64,000 bases of DNA from Salvelinus alpinus (taxonomy: Eukaryota > Chordata > Actinopteri > Salmoniformes > Salmonidae). Of this stretch, positions 1 through 41,334 are shown piece after piece. The stretch spans positions 23,674,969 through 23,738,968 of the forward strand of contig NC_092092.1 in the NCBI RefSeq assembly GCF_045679555.1, read 5' to 3'. Each line of letters opens with the position of its first letter. Position 1 is the stretch's first letter. The notes under the pieces were generated by a model, which was given only the letters and a program-made list of their open reading frames with translations, had not been told where the DNA came from and did not search any database. Made by a program: the position numbers and the translations under genes.

Positions 1-30
1 ACCTGCAGCTGATTTCGGCTGTGTCTGCGT

Positions 31-122
31 CCCTAATGGCACCGTAGTCCCTATATAGTGCACTACTTTTGAACCAGGGGCCATAGTAGTGGACTATATA
101 GGGAATAGGGTGCCATTTGAGA
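31..122. repeat. Short palindromic repeat (SPR) copy 1
   Basis: The arms are ATGGCACCGTAGTCCCTATA and, inverted, TATAGGGAATAGGGTGCCAT, around a centre ACTACTTTTGAACCAGGGGCC. This is the first of about sixteen copies of one imperfect palindrome in the window. The reference form is AAATGGCACCCTATTCCC-TATATAGTGCACTACTTTTGACCAGGG followed by its reverse complement. Confidence 0.85.
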
Positions 123-924
123 CACAGAATTAGACTGTATCACATGTCACAGTCTCACTGGTCAACAAGGTCTATTGTCAACCTTGACACCTGGTGTGGA
201 ATTTTAATAGCCCTCTGAGGTTATAAAAGCAATGTCCATTATAGCAGTATTTGGCAGTATTTGTTGATTTCGTAACTGTTGTTGTCCTGAATGGTCCTGA
301 CTAGGCCCTGAGAGAACGAAATGTGAGCCTGAGGATAACTTAATTATTCAGTCCTAGATGGTCTTACCTCTCCAGTCGAGTGTGTGTGTGTGTGCGTGTG
401 TGCGTACGATTGTCCTCAAATGTTTTATGTTTTCTAGTGACCAGCAGGAAGACTATTAAAACTCTCTTTGACTGCAGGTCCCAAATAATCCAGGTTAATC
501 TAGTTTAAATATTGGAGCAGCATTCTTCCACATTTGTCATTGTGTACCCAGCATGGTGTTAATCAATAGTGAATCCTCTGAGTCCTCTCCGTGTGTGCAC
601 ACTAATCAAAAATGCTGGGTTAAAAACAACCCAATTTGGGTTATTTGGTAAACCAGAGGTGGGTAAATATTAGACAGAACACAGGCTGGGTTATTTTGAC
701 TCAGCCATTTGGGTTACATGAATAACCCAACATGTTGGGTTGTTGGGATTACCCAAACATGGGTTAATTTAACCATCAATTGGGTTTTTATTCACTTTCA
801 TTCTGGGATGAATGTAATCCATAGGTTATTTTCAGGAGGCCTGGCCCAGAAGTGGCGTGGATTTCATGTAGTTATTTTTGGCCAGCCATGAGAGTAAATG
901 TAATTCCTGTTAATTATGTTTGTA

Positions 925-2399
925 CACTGAACAAAAATATAAACACAACATGCAACAATTTCAAAGATTTTACTGAGTTACAGTTCATATAAATAAATCA
1001 GTCAATTGAAATAAATAAATTAGGCCCTAATCTATGGATTCCACATGACTTGGTCACAGATACCTTAAAAAATGGCAGGGGCGTGGACCAGAAAAACAGT
1101 CAGTATCTTGTGTGACCACCATTTGCCTCATGCAGCACGACACATCTCCTTCGCATAGAGTTGATCAGGCTGTTGGTTGGGTTGCAACCTGTGGAATGTT
1201 GTCCCACTCCTCTTCAATGGCTGTGCGCAGTTGCTTGATATTGGCCGGAACTGGAACACGCTGTCGTGCACGTTGATCCAGAGCATCCCAAACATGCTCA
1301 ATGGGTGACATGTTTGGTGAGTATGCAGGCCATAGAAGAACTGGGGCATTTTCATCTTCCAGGAATTGTGTACAGATCCTTGCGACATGAGGCTGTGCAT
1401 TATAATGCTGAAGCATAAGGTGATTGCGGCAGAGGAATGGCACGATAATGGATCTCGTCACAGTATCTCTGTGCATTCAAATTGCCATTGATAAAATGCA
1501 ATTGTGTTCATTGTCCATAGTTTATGCCTGCCTGCCCATACCATAACCGCACCGCCAACATGAGGCACTCTGTTCATAACGTTGACTTCAGCAAACCACT
1601 CGCCCACACGACGCCATACATGCTGTCTGCCATCTGCCTGGTACAGTTGAAACCTGGATTAATCCGTGAAGAGCAGACTTCTCCAGCGTGCCAGTCGCCA
1701 TCATAGGTGAGCATTTGCCCACTGAAGTCAGTTACGACGCCGAACTGCAGTCAGGTCAAGACCCTGGTGAGAATGACGAGCACGCAGATGAGCTTCCCTG
1801 AGACGGTTTCTGACAGTTTGTGCAGAAATTCTTCTGTTGTGGAAACCCATAGTTTCAACAGCTGTCCGGATGGCTGATCTCAGACTCAGGTGAAGAAGCC
1901 GGATGTGAAGGTCCTGGGCTGGTTACATGTGGTCTGAGGTTGTGAGGCCGGTTGGACGTACTGCCAAATTCTCTAAAACGACATTGCAGGTGGCTTATGG
2001 TGGAGAAATTAACATTACATTCTCTGGTAACAGCTCTGGGGACATTCCTGCAGTCAGCATGGCAATTGCACGCTCCCTCAAAACTTGAGACATCTGTGGC
2101 ATTGTGTTGCGTGATAAAACTGCACATTTTAAAGTGGCCTTTTATTGTCCCCAGCACAAGGGGCAGCTGTGTAATGATCATGCTGTTTAATCAGCTTCTT
2201 GATATGCCACAACTGTCAGGTGGATGGATTATCTTGGCAAAGAAGAAATGCTCGCTAACAGGGATGACAACAAATTGGAGCACAAAATTTGAGAGAAATA
2301 AGCTTTTTGTGCATATGGAACATTTCTGGGATCTTTTATTTCAGCTCATGAAACATGGGACCAACATTTTACATATTGCATTTATATTTTTGTTCAATG
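925..2399 (-). mobile_element. Tc1-like transposon, degenerate (family A)
   Basis: It is bounded by TA dinucleotides at 923-924 and 2400-2401, with ends CACTGAACAAAAATATAAAC and TTTATATTTTTGTTCAATG. Transposase fragments read on the minus strand: a helix-turn-helix part around 1855-2181 (AVTRECNVNFSTISHL) and a C-terminal catalytic part at 1165-1476 (WPAYSPNMSPIEHVWDAL). Frameshifts separate them, so it cannot make a full transposase. The same family recurs at 61654-63003 in the opposite orientation. Confidence 0.85.
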
Positions 2400-2542
2400 T
2401 AAAATCATTAAACATTATTATGTATATATTGTTACAAAGTGGTAACTATCCCAACACTGGGATATGCATAGGCTTTTGTGGAACTCATGTACTTATGTAA
2501 GCCTCATTAACACTACAAAAGTGCCAGTTGTTCAACCTTAAA

Positions 2543-2862
2543 GGGGCAATCAGCAGTTGCTACATCCATTTTTGGACTTAAATAATGACATGTACCCATT
2601 GATTCTTGAAGAATATAACTTAGAAATGCCTCATGAGTTCAGTTCAACTGTCGTACTCCATCAGAACCCAAAATATAAGCTTGTTTTGCTACAATGTTTG
2701 TAAACAAAGTAAATGTTAACAAACACTGGTTAAAACTTTTGAAATCATGGATGGTCAAGCCTTACATAAGGACTGACCATCCATGATATCAAATGTTTTA
2801 ACCAGAATTTGAGAGTTGTTACATTTCTCCAGCCCCATCCCTCAGCTTTTTACCAACTATCA
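2543..2862 (+). repeat. Dispersed repeat, family shared with 38233-38523
   Basis: It begins AAAGGGGCAATCAGCAGTTG and ends near CCCATCCCTCAGCTTTTTAC. The reverse complement of 38233-38523 matches over nearly its whole length, including ATTGATTCTTGAAGAATAT and the ATAAGCTTGTTTT block. No coding capacity is present; it is probably a non-autonomous transposon. Confidence 0.75.
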
Positions 2863-3117
2863 ACAACCCAACCTTTCTGTTTTAAAAGAGAACAATCCAA
2901 CTAAGTGACCCTATGCCTGCAACCCAGCAGTTGGGTCATCCAAATAACCCAGCATTTTTTAGAGTGTGCGTGCGTGCATGCGTCTGTATGTGTGTGTATA
3001 TGTGCGTGAATGCGTTATTTTGTGTGTGCGTGCGTATGTGTGTGTGTCAGTCAGTCAGTGAATGCGGCCCTGCCTGGTCAGTCACATGCTCATGTTTCAT
3101 GTGTTTTGTTGTAACAG

Positions 3118-17039
<13,922 letters not shown>

Positions 17040-18030
17040 GAATCTTCAACCATGCTTGCTGTAGAATAAGCCCAGACTACCTCATCTAAAATGTGACTGA
17101 AATAATCATGCCCATCCTGCTGGAGGAAATAACTGACATCACCTCTAAACCCTTTATCTGGGCCCCCATTGGAGGAGACTTACCTAGATCCCCCAGAAAC
17201 CAGGAAGCTCCTCTGCTGATCAAATAGTCACAGGGTTAATCATAGGTCGCAGGTCCGTCAGAGGTCGCTGAGCCCTCTGCTATGAAGGGACAACAGAACC
17301 GTTGTCATCCGCTGTCAGTCACCCCCAAGAGAAGCTTGCCAGATTCAACGGTTCAGTGCAACATACCCGTTCTAGGACGCCACCAGAACAGTGTTTAAAA
17401 TGAGATGGTCAAAAGTTTCAAAACTGCCTAATCCTCAGCTAATGCGTATAAAAGGCTCACAATAGTACTAGCCCAAGTAGTGCACCATCATTCTTCATAC
17501 TATGCAATGCTAGTGAGAAACGTGTGATCATTGTACATAGAGCCTTAATGATCAGCTGTAGTCCTGCCTTGTAGCCACAGAGCAGTAAGGGTTGTTCCAG
17601 CTACAATATTGGGATCATGGGATCGAGGCCGGGGCAGTTGATCATTATTTTCCTGCTTATCTGACTGTCGCACACATTTTTATTGGGAGCAGTGGAGTGA
17701 GATGAAGCTCAGTAACTCTTGCTGTATTTCAGATTATTCACTCTCCTCTTTGCACATTTGACTGTCTGTTTGGAATCTGTTGATGCTGACTGTAGCTCGC
17801 TACTGCCCTCTAGAGTCTGACTACAGAAGTCCAGATATGTTGTTATAGTTCTGCCTGTTTTCCAATGTACAATAGTGATGCAACAATATTTCTGATGAAT
17901 TCAACAGCATTATGAAGGACGACTGTTGTCAATGTGTAGAAAGATGTGAACATAGATGTTAAAAGATGGTAGGCAGTACCTTATATACATTATAGTGAGC
18001 ATTTATCAATAAAATGCAACACTATGACAA
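17040..18030 (+). other. wnk4 3' UTR with polyadenylation signal
   Basis: No reading frame of note follows the stop. An AATAAA hexamer at 18008-18013 is the first good polyadenylation signal. A second at 18517-18522 could give a longer transcript. Positions 18530-19008 are AT-rich with no gene visible. Confidence 0.5.
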
Positions 18031-19008
18031 GTAGCTTTCCGAACAACCATATACAGTACTATAGGTAGACCTACAACACTGAAATCATTTAGGTGTCAGT
18101 CTTTCCAGAATATTTCAGAATTTCACATTATATGTGTTCATATGAAATATAAAAAGGTTATACAGTAAGAAGCAAGGCACAATACAGCTCTATAAATGAC
18201 AAATACCTAAGACTAAAACTACTCCTTTTAAAAACAAATCAAGTGAAAGTATTGCCAAATCAGCCACATCGATTAAAAATAAATAGGCAATTTATGGTTG
18301 ATGATTTTCAACTCTCCTGACTTTTTAGCTGAGATTATATTTTCTCCCAAAATAATTAAACATAGGTCTAGACTACTGGTTCTCACCATGATTGTAAATG
18401 TGTAAATATTAAATAATGCATTTGTAAATTACTTTTACAAATGAATCAAAGACATTTTGGCAAGCTACTTTTCTTGTGCAAACACATTGACAATGATAAA
18501 CCTTGCTGCAATGCGCAATAAACCAGGCACCCTATGCACTTTAGTAAATTCTACTTTAGTAGTAACTCATCACTTTTTGGTAAAGTAGCATATTTATATG
18601 CACAAGTGGGGAAGAGTACGACTACCCTAAAAAATGAATTAAACTGTGAGCCCATATTAGCTATTGCCTTAAATACACATATGGAATTCTATTGCAATGA
18701 TACTCTTAAGATTTATATTTAAAGAAAGAAAAAGTGATTACAATCCACATTTTTGAATGCATGTATGATTGTTGGTTGATTGTATTGCTTTAACATACAA
18801 AGCTGCTGTCCTGCCATGCTCAATCTGTGCCTTTTCCTTGCAATGTCTTATTTTATATTTTTACTCTGTAGCTTTGGTGGCTACAACAAACTCTGTAAAT
18901 CATATTTTGATATAGAGTTGAAATAATGATAGTGTTCCTCTCCGCTTCCGTACTACTGTGGCAATATCAGTGTATGAAACATTACACTGACCTTGCTATA
19001 AGATGTCA

Positions 19009-19674
19009 TTTATTGTTGTGAAAAAACAAATGCATAATAACAAATGTACAACTCAATCCTTTATCAACATAAATATATTTCAATATAAATATGTTTCTTT
19101 GTCCCAGTTGAGCTGTTATATTTCTAATCCCACCTATTTCAAGGCCACTGTAGAATTAACATTACTGATAGACATGAGGTTGAATTAGTTTTATAGTTTT
19201 GGGAGAAATCCTTTGATGCTGATTTGAAGGGAATACAAATATTTCTACACAAGTGCCTAGTCATTGGGAAGAAAAGGAAGGAGAATAGGTGCCTACTCAT
19301 TGGGGTACCATTAAGAAACCAGAAATCATTAAAAAACATGTTGCCTCCTGTTGCCATCCGCTTGGTGCCTAATGAACAAGACCCAGGATCCTGAAATTGT
19401 AAGGGGGTAATCGGGGGCAGTAGATAATTCTTTCTACAGACAAGCATGTTTAATCACCATGAAGACACTTAAGTCAGCAACACAACCACATAAAAGTATA
19501 CATATCCAGGGCAAAACAGGGTCCGATGCTGCCTTGACAGTGGCTAGCAGTGGAATAAGATGTAGCACCAGCATTTGTCAGCATTAGTCCCTTCCAGTGC
19601 AAGTAGGCCTACAGGCGATAGGATCAGTGGCACACCACACAGTCGATCTGAGCTCAGTCCATCTGATCGCCAAG
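19009..19674 (-). other. coa3 3' UTR candidate
   Basis: Downstream of the coa3 stop on the minus strand, an AATAAA signal occurs at 19014-19009, giving a 3' UTR of about 660 bp. It converges with the wnk4 3' end. No other gene is visible here. Confidence 0.4.
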
Positions 19675-20494
19675 TCAGTTGGCGCCTGTCTTTGCCCCCC
19701 CCATTCTCGCGACCTTGGCCTCCGCATCCAGCTCATCCATAATCTTCTCCTGTTTCACTGAGTAAAACGTGTAGCCATCTAGGAGGAGCAAAGTCAAGGC
19801 AAATGTGTTGACAGAGGCAAGGTATGTGCTGGGTATGAAGCTATAGTCGAACTTAACTACATAAACACAAGGATGAACGTTTTCATCATCATCAACATAC
19901 ATTTATGGCAGACATGTTTTACACTCATCACCAGCTTTCACTGTAGCAACTTGTAATAAAGTGGCATGATGAGAGAGCTACTTAGCTAACTCTAGTTAGA
20001 TCCTTGCTTGGCTACTAGCTAACGTTACATGGTTATCCAATTAGCTAACTCGCTTGCTACAGTACATGGCTGTTATGCAAACACATGTCATGCTGTTCTT
20101 CACCACTACAACGTGAATTTCATAACCTATCTACAATGACTTACAGCTTCAAGGACATACATGAATAATGTCTGGTTGACTTTAACTGCTAATAGTTATG
20201 GCAACATTACAATGGATCGCTATATCATGCCATTTAGTGGCAAATTAGCTCATGTTACGCAGTTCACCTTTTGTGACTGAGTTTGGCAAGGATACAAATA
20301 CCCATTACAATGGCTCCGATAGCAAGTCCTGTTGCAATATTACGGCCCCTGAGTTGCTGCGATTTCTTCTTCCATTGCGCGAGCTCCACTTGTCTGATAA
20401 AGTAGAACTCGTCCCTGGTAAGATCCTCCTTGTTTGGATCTATCCTCTTTGCAAAAGGGACTTCGGGATCCACTGTCGGTTTCTGGTCAGCCAT
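19675..20494 (-). CDS. coa3: Cytochrome c oxidase assembly factor 3
   Basis: There are two exons on the minus strand: 20494-20296 and 19778-19675, 100 codons plus stop. COA3 (CCDC56/MITRAC12) is a small single-pass inner mitochondrial membrane protein that binds newly made COX1 and promotes complex IV assembly. Visible features are MADQKPTVDPEVPFAKRIDP, RQVELAQWKK, the membrane segment NIATGLAIGAIVMGIYGYTF and an acidic-basic tail ending GGAKTGAN. I chose the donor ATTT/GTATCC because it restores IYGYTFYSV as in human COA3. An upstream in-frame ATG at 20539 would add 15 residues, but the shorter start fits the family length (human 106 aa). It is divergent from cntd1. Confidence 0.92.
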
Positions 20495-20715
20495 TTTTGC
20501 GACAGCCTGATCTGCTTGTGCAACACTATAATAGGTCACCCAGACATTTCCGGTTTCGCCGCGAAAGGTTCGTTTTTTTATAGTGTGTCAACCGCCATCT
20601 CATGGCAAAATAAAGTACTGCATTTTCAAAAATTAACTCCGCGGACAACGAAATCCAAAGTTTATTTTTATTTTTATCTTGCCATTTTATTTCTGGCTAG
20701 CTAGTAACGTTAGCT
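20495..20715. promoter_or_regulatory. coa3/cntd1 shared divergent promoter region
   Basis: The two start codons point away from each other with only 221 bp between them, so the 5' UTRs and core promoters of both genes must overlap or abut. No TATA box is obvious for either gene. The GTTTCGCCGCGAAAGGTTCG stretch near 20553 contains the only cluster of CpGs. Human COA3 and CNTD1 are also head-to-head. Confidence 0.6.
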
Positions 20716-31569
<10,854 letters not shown>

Positions 31570-33046
31570 GTCGAGTCCGAACAACACATTCATCGATTGA
31601 AATATTTTATTTACGCTAATTTGTTTTAAGTTGGTCTGAAACTTGACAATGAAGTAAGTTTCTTCAGCTACAGGAAGTTATGAAAGAAAGAAAGCCATTG
31701 AGACATAGACAGTATAGTACTGTACAGTAAAACAGTACAGTAAAACTACAGGGTCTGTGTATGTAAAAAGATTGAAAAGTTCACACCAAACATCTGATAT
31801 AAAAACTAGCTCCCTGAGTTTGACTTTCTAGTTGATTTCCTTAATAATTTAACTTCTATTTTCTGGATGTTTATCTCTGTTTACTGTTCCAACAATTAGC
31901 AGCATTAAAGAGCCTTCTTCCATCTATCAAGTCATATCTGTTAAATGCCATAGTGCAATATAAAAGCAAAGCTGATGTTAAAATCCTAATAATAGAAATG
32001 TAATAAATAGTGTAATAAGTAATTCATTTAACTTAAATAGATAAGAATAAATGTATTTATTATACCCACCACCTTTCTGTCAAGTTTATTTCTCCTCTGT
32101 CCAGATGGTACCATTGAATAAGATGCACTGCATCGTGTGTTAAAATCATTTCATGAAATAAGTTATAATAAATTCATCATTAACGTCACTTCACCCAGGA
32201 TTTAAGAACAGGAAGGAAGAAGGGTGAAGGTGTCAGGTGTCCCTGGTGTGTGATTGCCTCTCTGGCTCCCTCTGCTGGCTCTCACCCTCAGTGTGTGTGG
32301 AAGAAGAGGAAGCCTCCAAACCTGAGGGAGAATCAAGAGAACATCCAGTCAACTGCTGTTATTCAACTGTAGATAGCTATTCAGAGAGTGTGACACATTT
32401 CACTGCACCTATCCGGTGTATGTGACAATAAAACATCTTAATTTGTCGATATATTTTTTAATAAAAGGCCCGTAAACACAACAGGTTCCATTGATCAATC
32501 ATTCTTCAATCAAAGTTGTCCTTTAAACCTAACAATCTTTCAAATCAAATTATTTAAAATCAGATTTACTCCTCAAATCCATTTTACAAAGAAGACAATT
32601 ATTTAGTAAATTGCAGACATCTCAATATAAGAACTCTGGCTATCAAGTGTTGATCCATTTAGATTTGCACAGTATTTCTGTCACCAAATGATCAACACTG
32701 TCGTCACCTACTGTTTGCCCCTGCTGTTCTCTGAATCAGGTACAGTCTGGTAGCCATCTAAGATAAAGAAACATTTCTGACCTTCAATCTATCTCATACT
32801 GTAGCAGCTAATCATGAATGTACCAATTAGTTATACTCCATTATTTATGGGAAGCCTAGTGAGTCATCTTGTTTTAAATCCCTCTCTCTCTCACTTATAC
32901 TGTATACCTCACCTTTAAATGTACAGGCTTAGATATAGGCTATCTACTTTCTGAAGGAGTAACAACTGCATTAACTTGTGATACTGTATGTATAAATGGA
33001 TAGCTGTGGAGTAGTCTGTACCATTGGGGAACAGGACGTTAGTCCC
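31570..33046. other. Intergenic region between convergent cntd1 and marchf10
   Basis: It is AT-rich and without a coding exon. At 32370-32445 there is a LINE-tail-like stretch (CATTTCACTGCACC, GGTGTATGTGACAATAAAAC). The rest shows nothing I recognise. Confidence 0.6.
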
Positions 33047-37144
<4,098 letters not shown>

Positions 37145-38232
37145 TATGTGGACAAAGACTCCTGACATACAACGTTACAGATGGTCAATATTTGAAGTAA
37201 AGTTTATTGATTTATAAGATTACACATGGAGCTATTTTACATATCAAAAAATGTGCTAGTTACCTAACTTAGCTAACTCGTTGGCGTGTTCGTCACCATA
37301 ATAATGTAATATATTAGCTAGTTATATAATAGGTATGCTAAGACAGGTGGATCGGTCGAATTGTGGTGGCGGATGCTTAAGTAAATGCAAATGCTCTACC
37401 ATTCTGTTAACCTATTAACTAATTACAGAATAGCTAAATTATTATCATCTCCTCTTACTATTTAATCGAATCCATTTTCAGTCAGTCAGTGAGCCGCTAG
37501 ATAGCTAACGTAGCTAGCTAATTCCCCAACTTCTGTGTTTTTCCCTCTGATGCGTCTCTTTGTCTCCATAGAGATGAGGCACGTTCACAAAACTTCAGGT
37601 GGAGTTGTATTGGCGTGTCGGTCGCGCGCATGCAGGATTTTTTTCGTGGAAATTTGTCTCCCAAAAATTATACAACAGGTCAGATCTGAGCGCATTCATG
37701 TTGGTAAATATAGGATACCCATAGCCCATCCAAACAGCTCCATCACTTCCCATATGGTCACCATGGAAACATGGTAGGTAGTCATTGGGGGATTGATTTT
37801 TTATGGCTCACTTGCCAACTAAGCAAGTCAGTTCTTTAGGGGTCTGCCTTTTGCTTCTTCCTAGCAACTGGTTGCTATGCTGCTACTGTTTCCATGATTT
37901 TGTTGATGCAGTGTATGAGATTCATAGGCCTTATCAACTTGGTCACTCACATCTATAGGCTACAGTACAGTCTAGTTCACACAATAATCTAAGTAATACA
38001 CACAAGTAGTTCCCTGCATGCTGGTTTTCCTGCCCCCTGTTTTCTTATGAGGCAGAAAGAAAAACATTTGACCTTTTTTGAATGTAAAAAAACCATCTTT
38101 ACTCATATCTCTACTTACTTCAATAATATCACTTCAATAATATCAGTGCCAGTTCGAGGTGGCCTTCTCTTTACCCTTATACAATACAAACTTCTTCCCG
38201 CAATAGCTTCTTCCCGCCCCTGTTTCGGTAAA

Positions 38233-38523
38233 AAGCTGAGGGATGGGGCTAAAGAAATGTAACCACTCTCAAATTCATGTACAGAGATATGAATGCAAGG
38301 ACTGACCATCCATTATCAAAATAATAGTTTGAACCATGTTTAGAGGCTGTATAGTGTTTGTTTACAATTACTTTGTTTATAAACATTGGAGTAAAACAAG
38401 CTTATATTTTGGGTTCTGATGGGGTATGACAGTTGAACTAAGCTCATGAGACATTTCTAAGTTATATTATTCAAGAATCAATGGGTACATATCATGTAGC
38501 TACTGCTGATTGCCCATTTAATG
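38233..38523 (-). repeat. Dispersed repeat, family shared with 2543-2862
   Basis: It is the reverse complement of the copy at 2543-2862, ending TAGCTACTGCTGATTGCCC. The related sequence GCCCCTGTTTCGGTAAAAAG extends it to the left to about 38190. Confidence 0.75.
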
Positions 38524-38805
38524 GACAATTAACTGCATGTCAAATTGTTGTTGTGCTAACCTTACAGCTTGAGAATATGCCTGCCTACCCCAACTTCAGT
38601 AGCAGATATGCTATGGAGAGATCATGGGAATAGAGAAATCTGCACCCCATGATCCTTCAGGAGTCTCACAGGCAGCACAACATCTGAGTGCAGAGCGGAG
38701 CGGTGTGAGGGGTTACAGCTGCCTGAAGCACCTGAGGGAAGGTGTGTGCAGTGGAGCTGCTGTGTGCGAGGTAGACTTTGCTTTGGCATAGAGAGTGAGG
38801 TTCAT

Positions 38806-38902
38806 CTCCAATAGCATGCTATTCTCTGTTTAGTACACTACTTTTGACCAGGGCTCAAAAACAGTGCACTAAATAGGGAAGATGGTACCATTTGGGATGC
38901 AG
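38806..38902. repeat. SPR copy 7
   Basis: Diverged arms (AATAGCATGCTATTCTCTG and GATGGTACCATTTGGGATGC) flank a conserved TACTTTTGACCAGGGC centre. Confidence 0.8.
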
Positions 38903-39059
38903 TGAGAGAGAGGTGCTGGAGTTTCAGTGGATTAGTAGGGGATGCAGAGGCCAGACTTCACTCTCGCTGACATAACACTGCTTCAGCTCTGCATGACTCT
39001 GCTGATCGCTCCAAATCAAATTTAACCCTAATTAATCTCTCCTCCTGCCTCTCTCTGGA

Positions 39060-39172
39060 TGCTTCCCAAATGGCATCCTATACCCTTTATAGTGCACTAC
39101 TTTTGACCAGGGCCTATAGGGCTCTGGTCAAAATGTAGTACACTATTTAGCGAATAGAGTCCCATTTAGGAC
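39060..39172. repeat. SPR copy 8 (full length)
   Basis: CTTCCCAAATGGCATCCTAT, AGTGCACTACTTTTGACCAG and the inverted GGTCAAAATGTAGTACACTA with GAATAGAGTCCCATTTAGGA make both arms complete. Confidence 0.85.
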
Positions 39173-40199
39173 ATAGATTCTGTCAAAACCCACACTGAAC
39201 CTGCAGCCCTGGGCTGGGCACACACCTGGCTGGGGCATTTATCACTGCTATACTGCAGCCTCAGCCATCCTACTGTAATATAGTACGCTACAGCACAGAC
39301 ACATTATATAGTATGTGCACATTATAGTTAGTGCACCAGTTACACCTACAGATCACATTTGGAATTACAACAAAATAATAAATTCTATATAATTTATTTG
39401 ACATACAGTACCAGTATGTAGGCATATGCATCATGTCATGCTGATGCAATGTTTTTACAACAACAGTGTTCAATAAGCAATGTTTCTATGTAGAGAAGCC
39501 TTTAAGTAGAAAATGATCAATGTGGTACAGGCCTAGAGAATAGGCCTACTAAAGCTGTTTTTTCTCAATAAAATGTAGAGAGAAATTTCCATCCTGACTT
39601 GAAAGAACCAGTAGGCTATGATTTATAGGACCTATTACGGCCCTATAGCAAATATATTAAGCTATAGTTTATTGACTTGCGGCTTGCCTATAGGTTTAGC
39701 AGTAAAACAGGTAGCTTGGAGTGAATCTCCTGCAGACTCTGCATTTTTATAACATAATTCCCTTACATCAAATGTCAAATGCTTTGATCCTGGGGGGAAT
39801 GGGCCGAGGTTTTTGATTGACATCGACCTTGTCCCCTCTTGAATAATTATGAGCGGTTTAGACATTAGTGCCTCCCATTCTCATGATTTATGCATCGGCT
39901 TCTAGCTTGCTGTGCACTGCTCTGGTCAATCAGAGGTTGCACCGGTAGGCGTGCTAGCGATCCATACATAGGCTACTGCAGCTGTGGCACATATGACTTT
40001 TTGTTGTGAATCGGTCCGGCAACTATAGTTGCTCGGTTGAAGTTACCTGCGGCGGTGGGATTGGCTACTTCCGAGTGGCGCGTGCGGGTGAACATGTAGA
40101 CAGTATTCTATTTGGCCTTTAGACCTATTTGTCCTTATATTATGACCGAATTAGACTATTGGAAATAGAAAGTCCATAGACATTTCAGTTCAGTATATT

Positions 40200-40399
40200 T
40201 GGCTAGGCGGTGTAGCTTTTTAATTCGCTCTGTTGTGGTAGTAGGCTAAGATAACGTCAGCTGTAGCGAGCAATTTCGCTTGAGGATCTCAAAGAAACCG
40301 TCTGGCTGCAGTTCTCTACAGCGGCTACCGGTTGTCGGCAGGCTATTTGCTGCGACTGATGCGAAGCGGCTAGTGAGGCTGGAGAGAGAGTCAAGCAAG
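40200..40399 (+). other. Candidate 5' UTR exon of the next gene (possibly tanc2)
   Basis: A GC-richer stretch with CGGCTACCGGTTGTCGGCAG and GGCTAGTGAGGCTGGAGAGA ends in AGCAAG/GTAAGG, a strong donor at 40399. There is no long open frame, so it would be non-coding. Human MARCHF10 and TANC2 lie head-to-head, which makes tanc2 the natural candidate, but no TANC2 protein sequence is visible. The 5' boundary is a guess. Confidence 0.3.
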
Positions 40400-41334
40400 G
40401 TAAGGCTACTGTAGGGGTTATCTGTCTTACTTAGGCAGTAGGCTTGACATTAAGCTAAATTAAATCTTTGTGAAATCCCATTTTTTTAAACGGACACATA
40501 AATTATATCTCCACCCTGATCGAAATTGCCTGTCAAAGCTGTAGCCAGTAGCCACCCTCCCCACCCCCTACAAAAACAAATGTTCAGTACAGTGTAAGCA
40601 AATTGTTGTCAATGCCAACAGGTTACATTGTGTCATGTTTGCATCCACAAATGGATACAGTATCCCAATTTGCATGTGCATTTCCATGTGAAAATCAATG
40701 CTTGGCATTATTCCACACCACTGGTCCGGTTCCAACAATGGGAGTTATCAGTTATTGTCAAACTGCTGGACTGGATTGTCTTAACTTCAACAGGCAGCTA
40801 CTAATATGAGATGTAGTTACAGTTGGATACATAGGAAAGTAAATGTATTGTGTAATATTCTATTCAGTAGCTACTGCTTGTCTCTGCACTTGACTACAAG
40901 CCAAACAAAAATATATCACACCATGACAAAGAGCTGTGCATAATAATGTCAGTAGGCTAGTTTATAGTAAGGAGTAGTTATAGATTGTTACACCAGATAA
41001 TGTGATTTAACCAAAGATCTTTGGTATCCATTACTGGGAGTTACAGGTTAGGCACCGTTTGGTGTAGCACAGAGAATTTAACCAACCTTACCGATACTAT
41101 CTTCATTCTGGATTTGGCCAAACATGTATCTTTGCAGGTGGTGTATTTGAATTTAGAAAATGCTCCATTATTAAAATAAATATTTGTTTTGCTCCATGAA
41201 GTAATCCAACAATGTGTAGTATTAGTATTTAGTAGTATTTTTAGGGGTCCAAACAGGAAACAAAACACAACAAATAAAATACTTAATTTACATAATAACA
41301 TAATATAGATAACACTATATCATACTACATAATC

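Larger units (their letters stand above)
598..2968. mobile_element. Terminal-inverted-repeat element, split by a Tc1
   Basis: The left end CACACTAATCAAAAATGCTG and the right end (reverse complement CACACTCTAAAAAATGCTG) form an imperfect terminal inverted repeat followed by AACCCAA/TTGGGTT motifs on both sides. Further AACCCAACATGTTGGGTT palindromes lie at about 723-742. There is no transposase apart from that of the nested Tc1. The superfamily is not determined and the exact ends are uncertain because the flanks are TG-rich. Confidence 0.45.
1..3117 (+). other. wnk4 intron at the left edge
   Basis: No coding exon is visible before the acceptor TAACAG at 3112-3117. The stretch holds a palindromic repeat copy, a terminal-inverted-repeat element with a nested Tc1, and short TG-rich tracts around 370-410 and 2965-3055. 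Positions 127-597 show nothing I can name. Confidence 0.7.
37145..40200. other. Intergenic region between divergent marchf10 and the next gene
   Basis: It holds the dispersed repeat at 38233-38523 and two SPR copies. The stretch just upstream of marchf10 (37150-37650) is AT-rich with several TAGCTAACGT-like motifs and contains no clear TATA box. No open frame here looks coding. Confidence 0.6.

Noticed and set aside
20264-20539. coa3 donor at ATGG/GTATTTG, giving ...VMDGYTF
   Set aside because: The donor ATTT/GTATCC four codons' context later gives IYGYTFYS, matching the family at the membrane segment.
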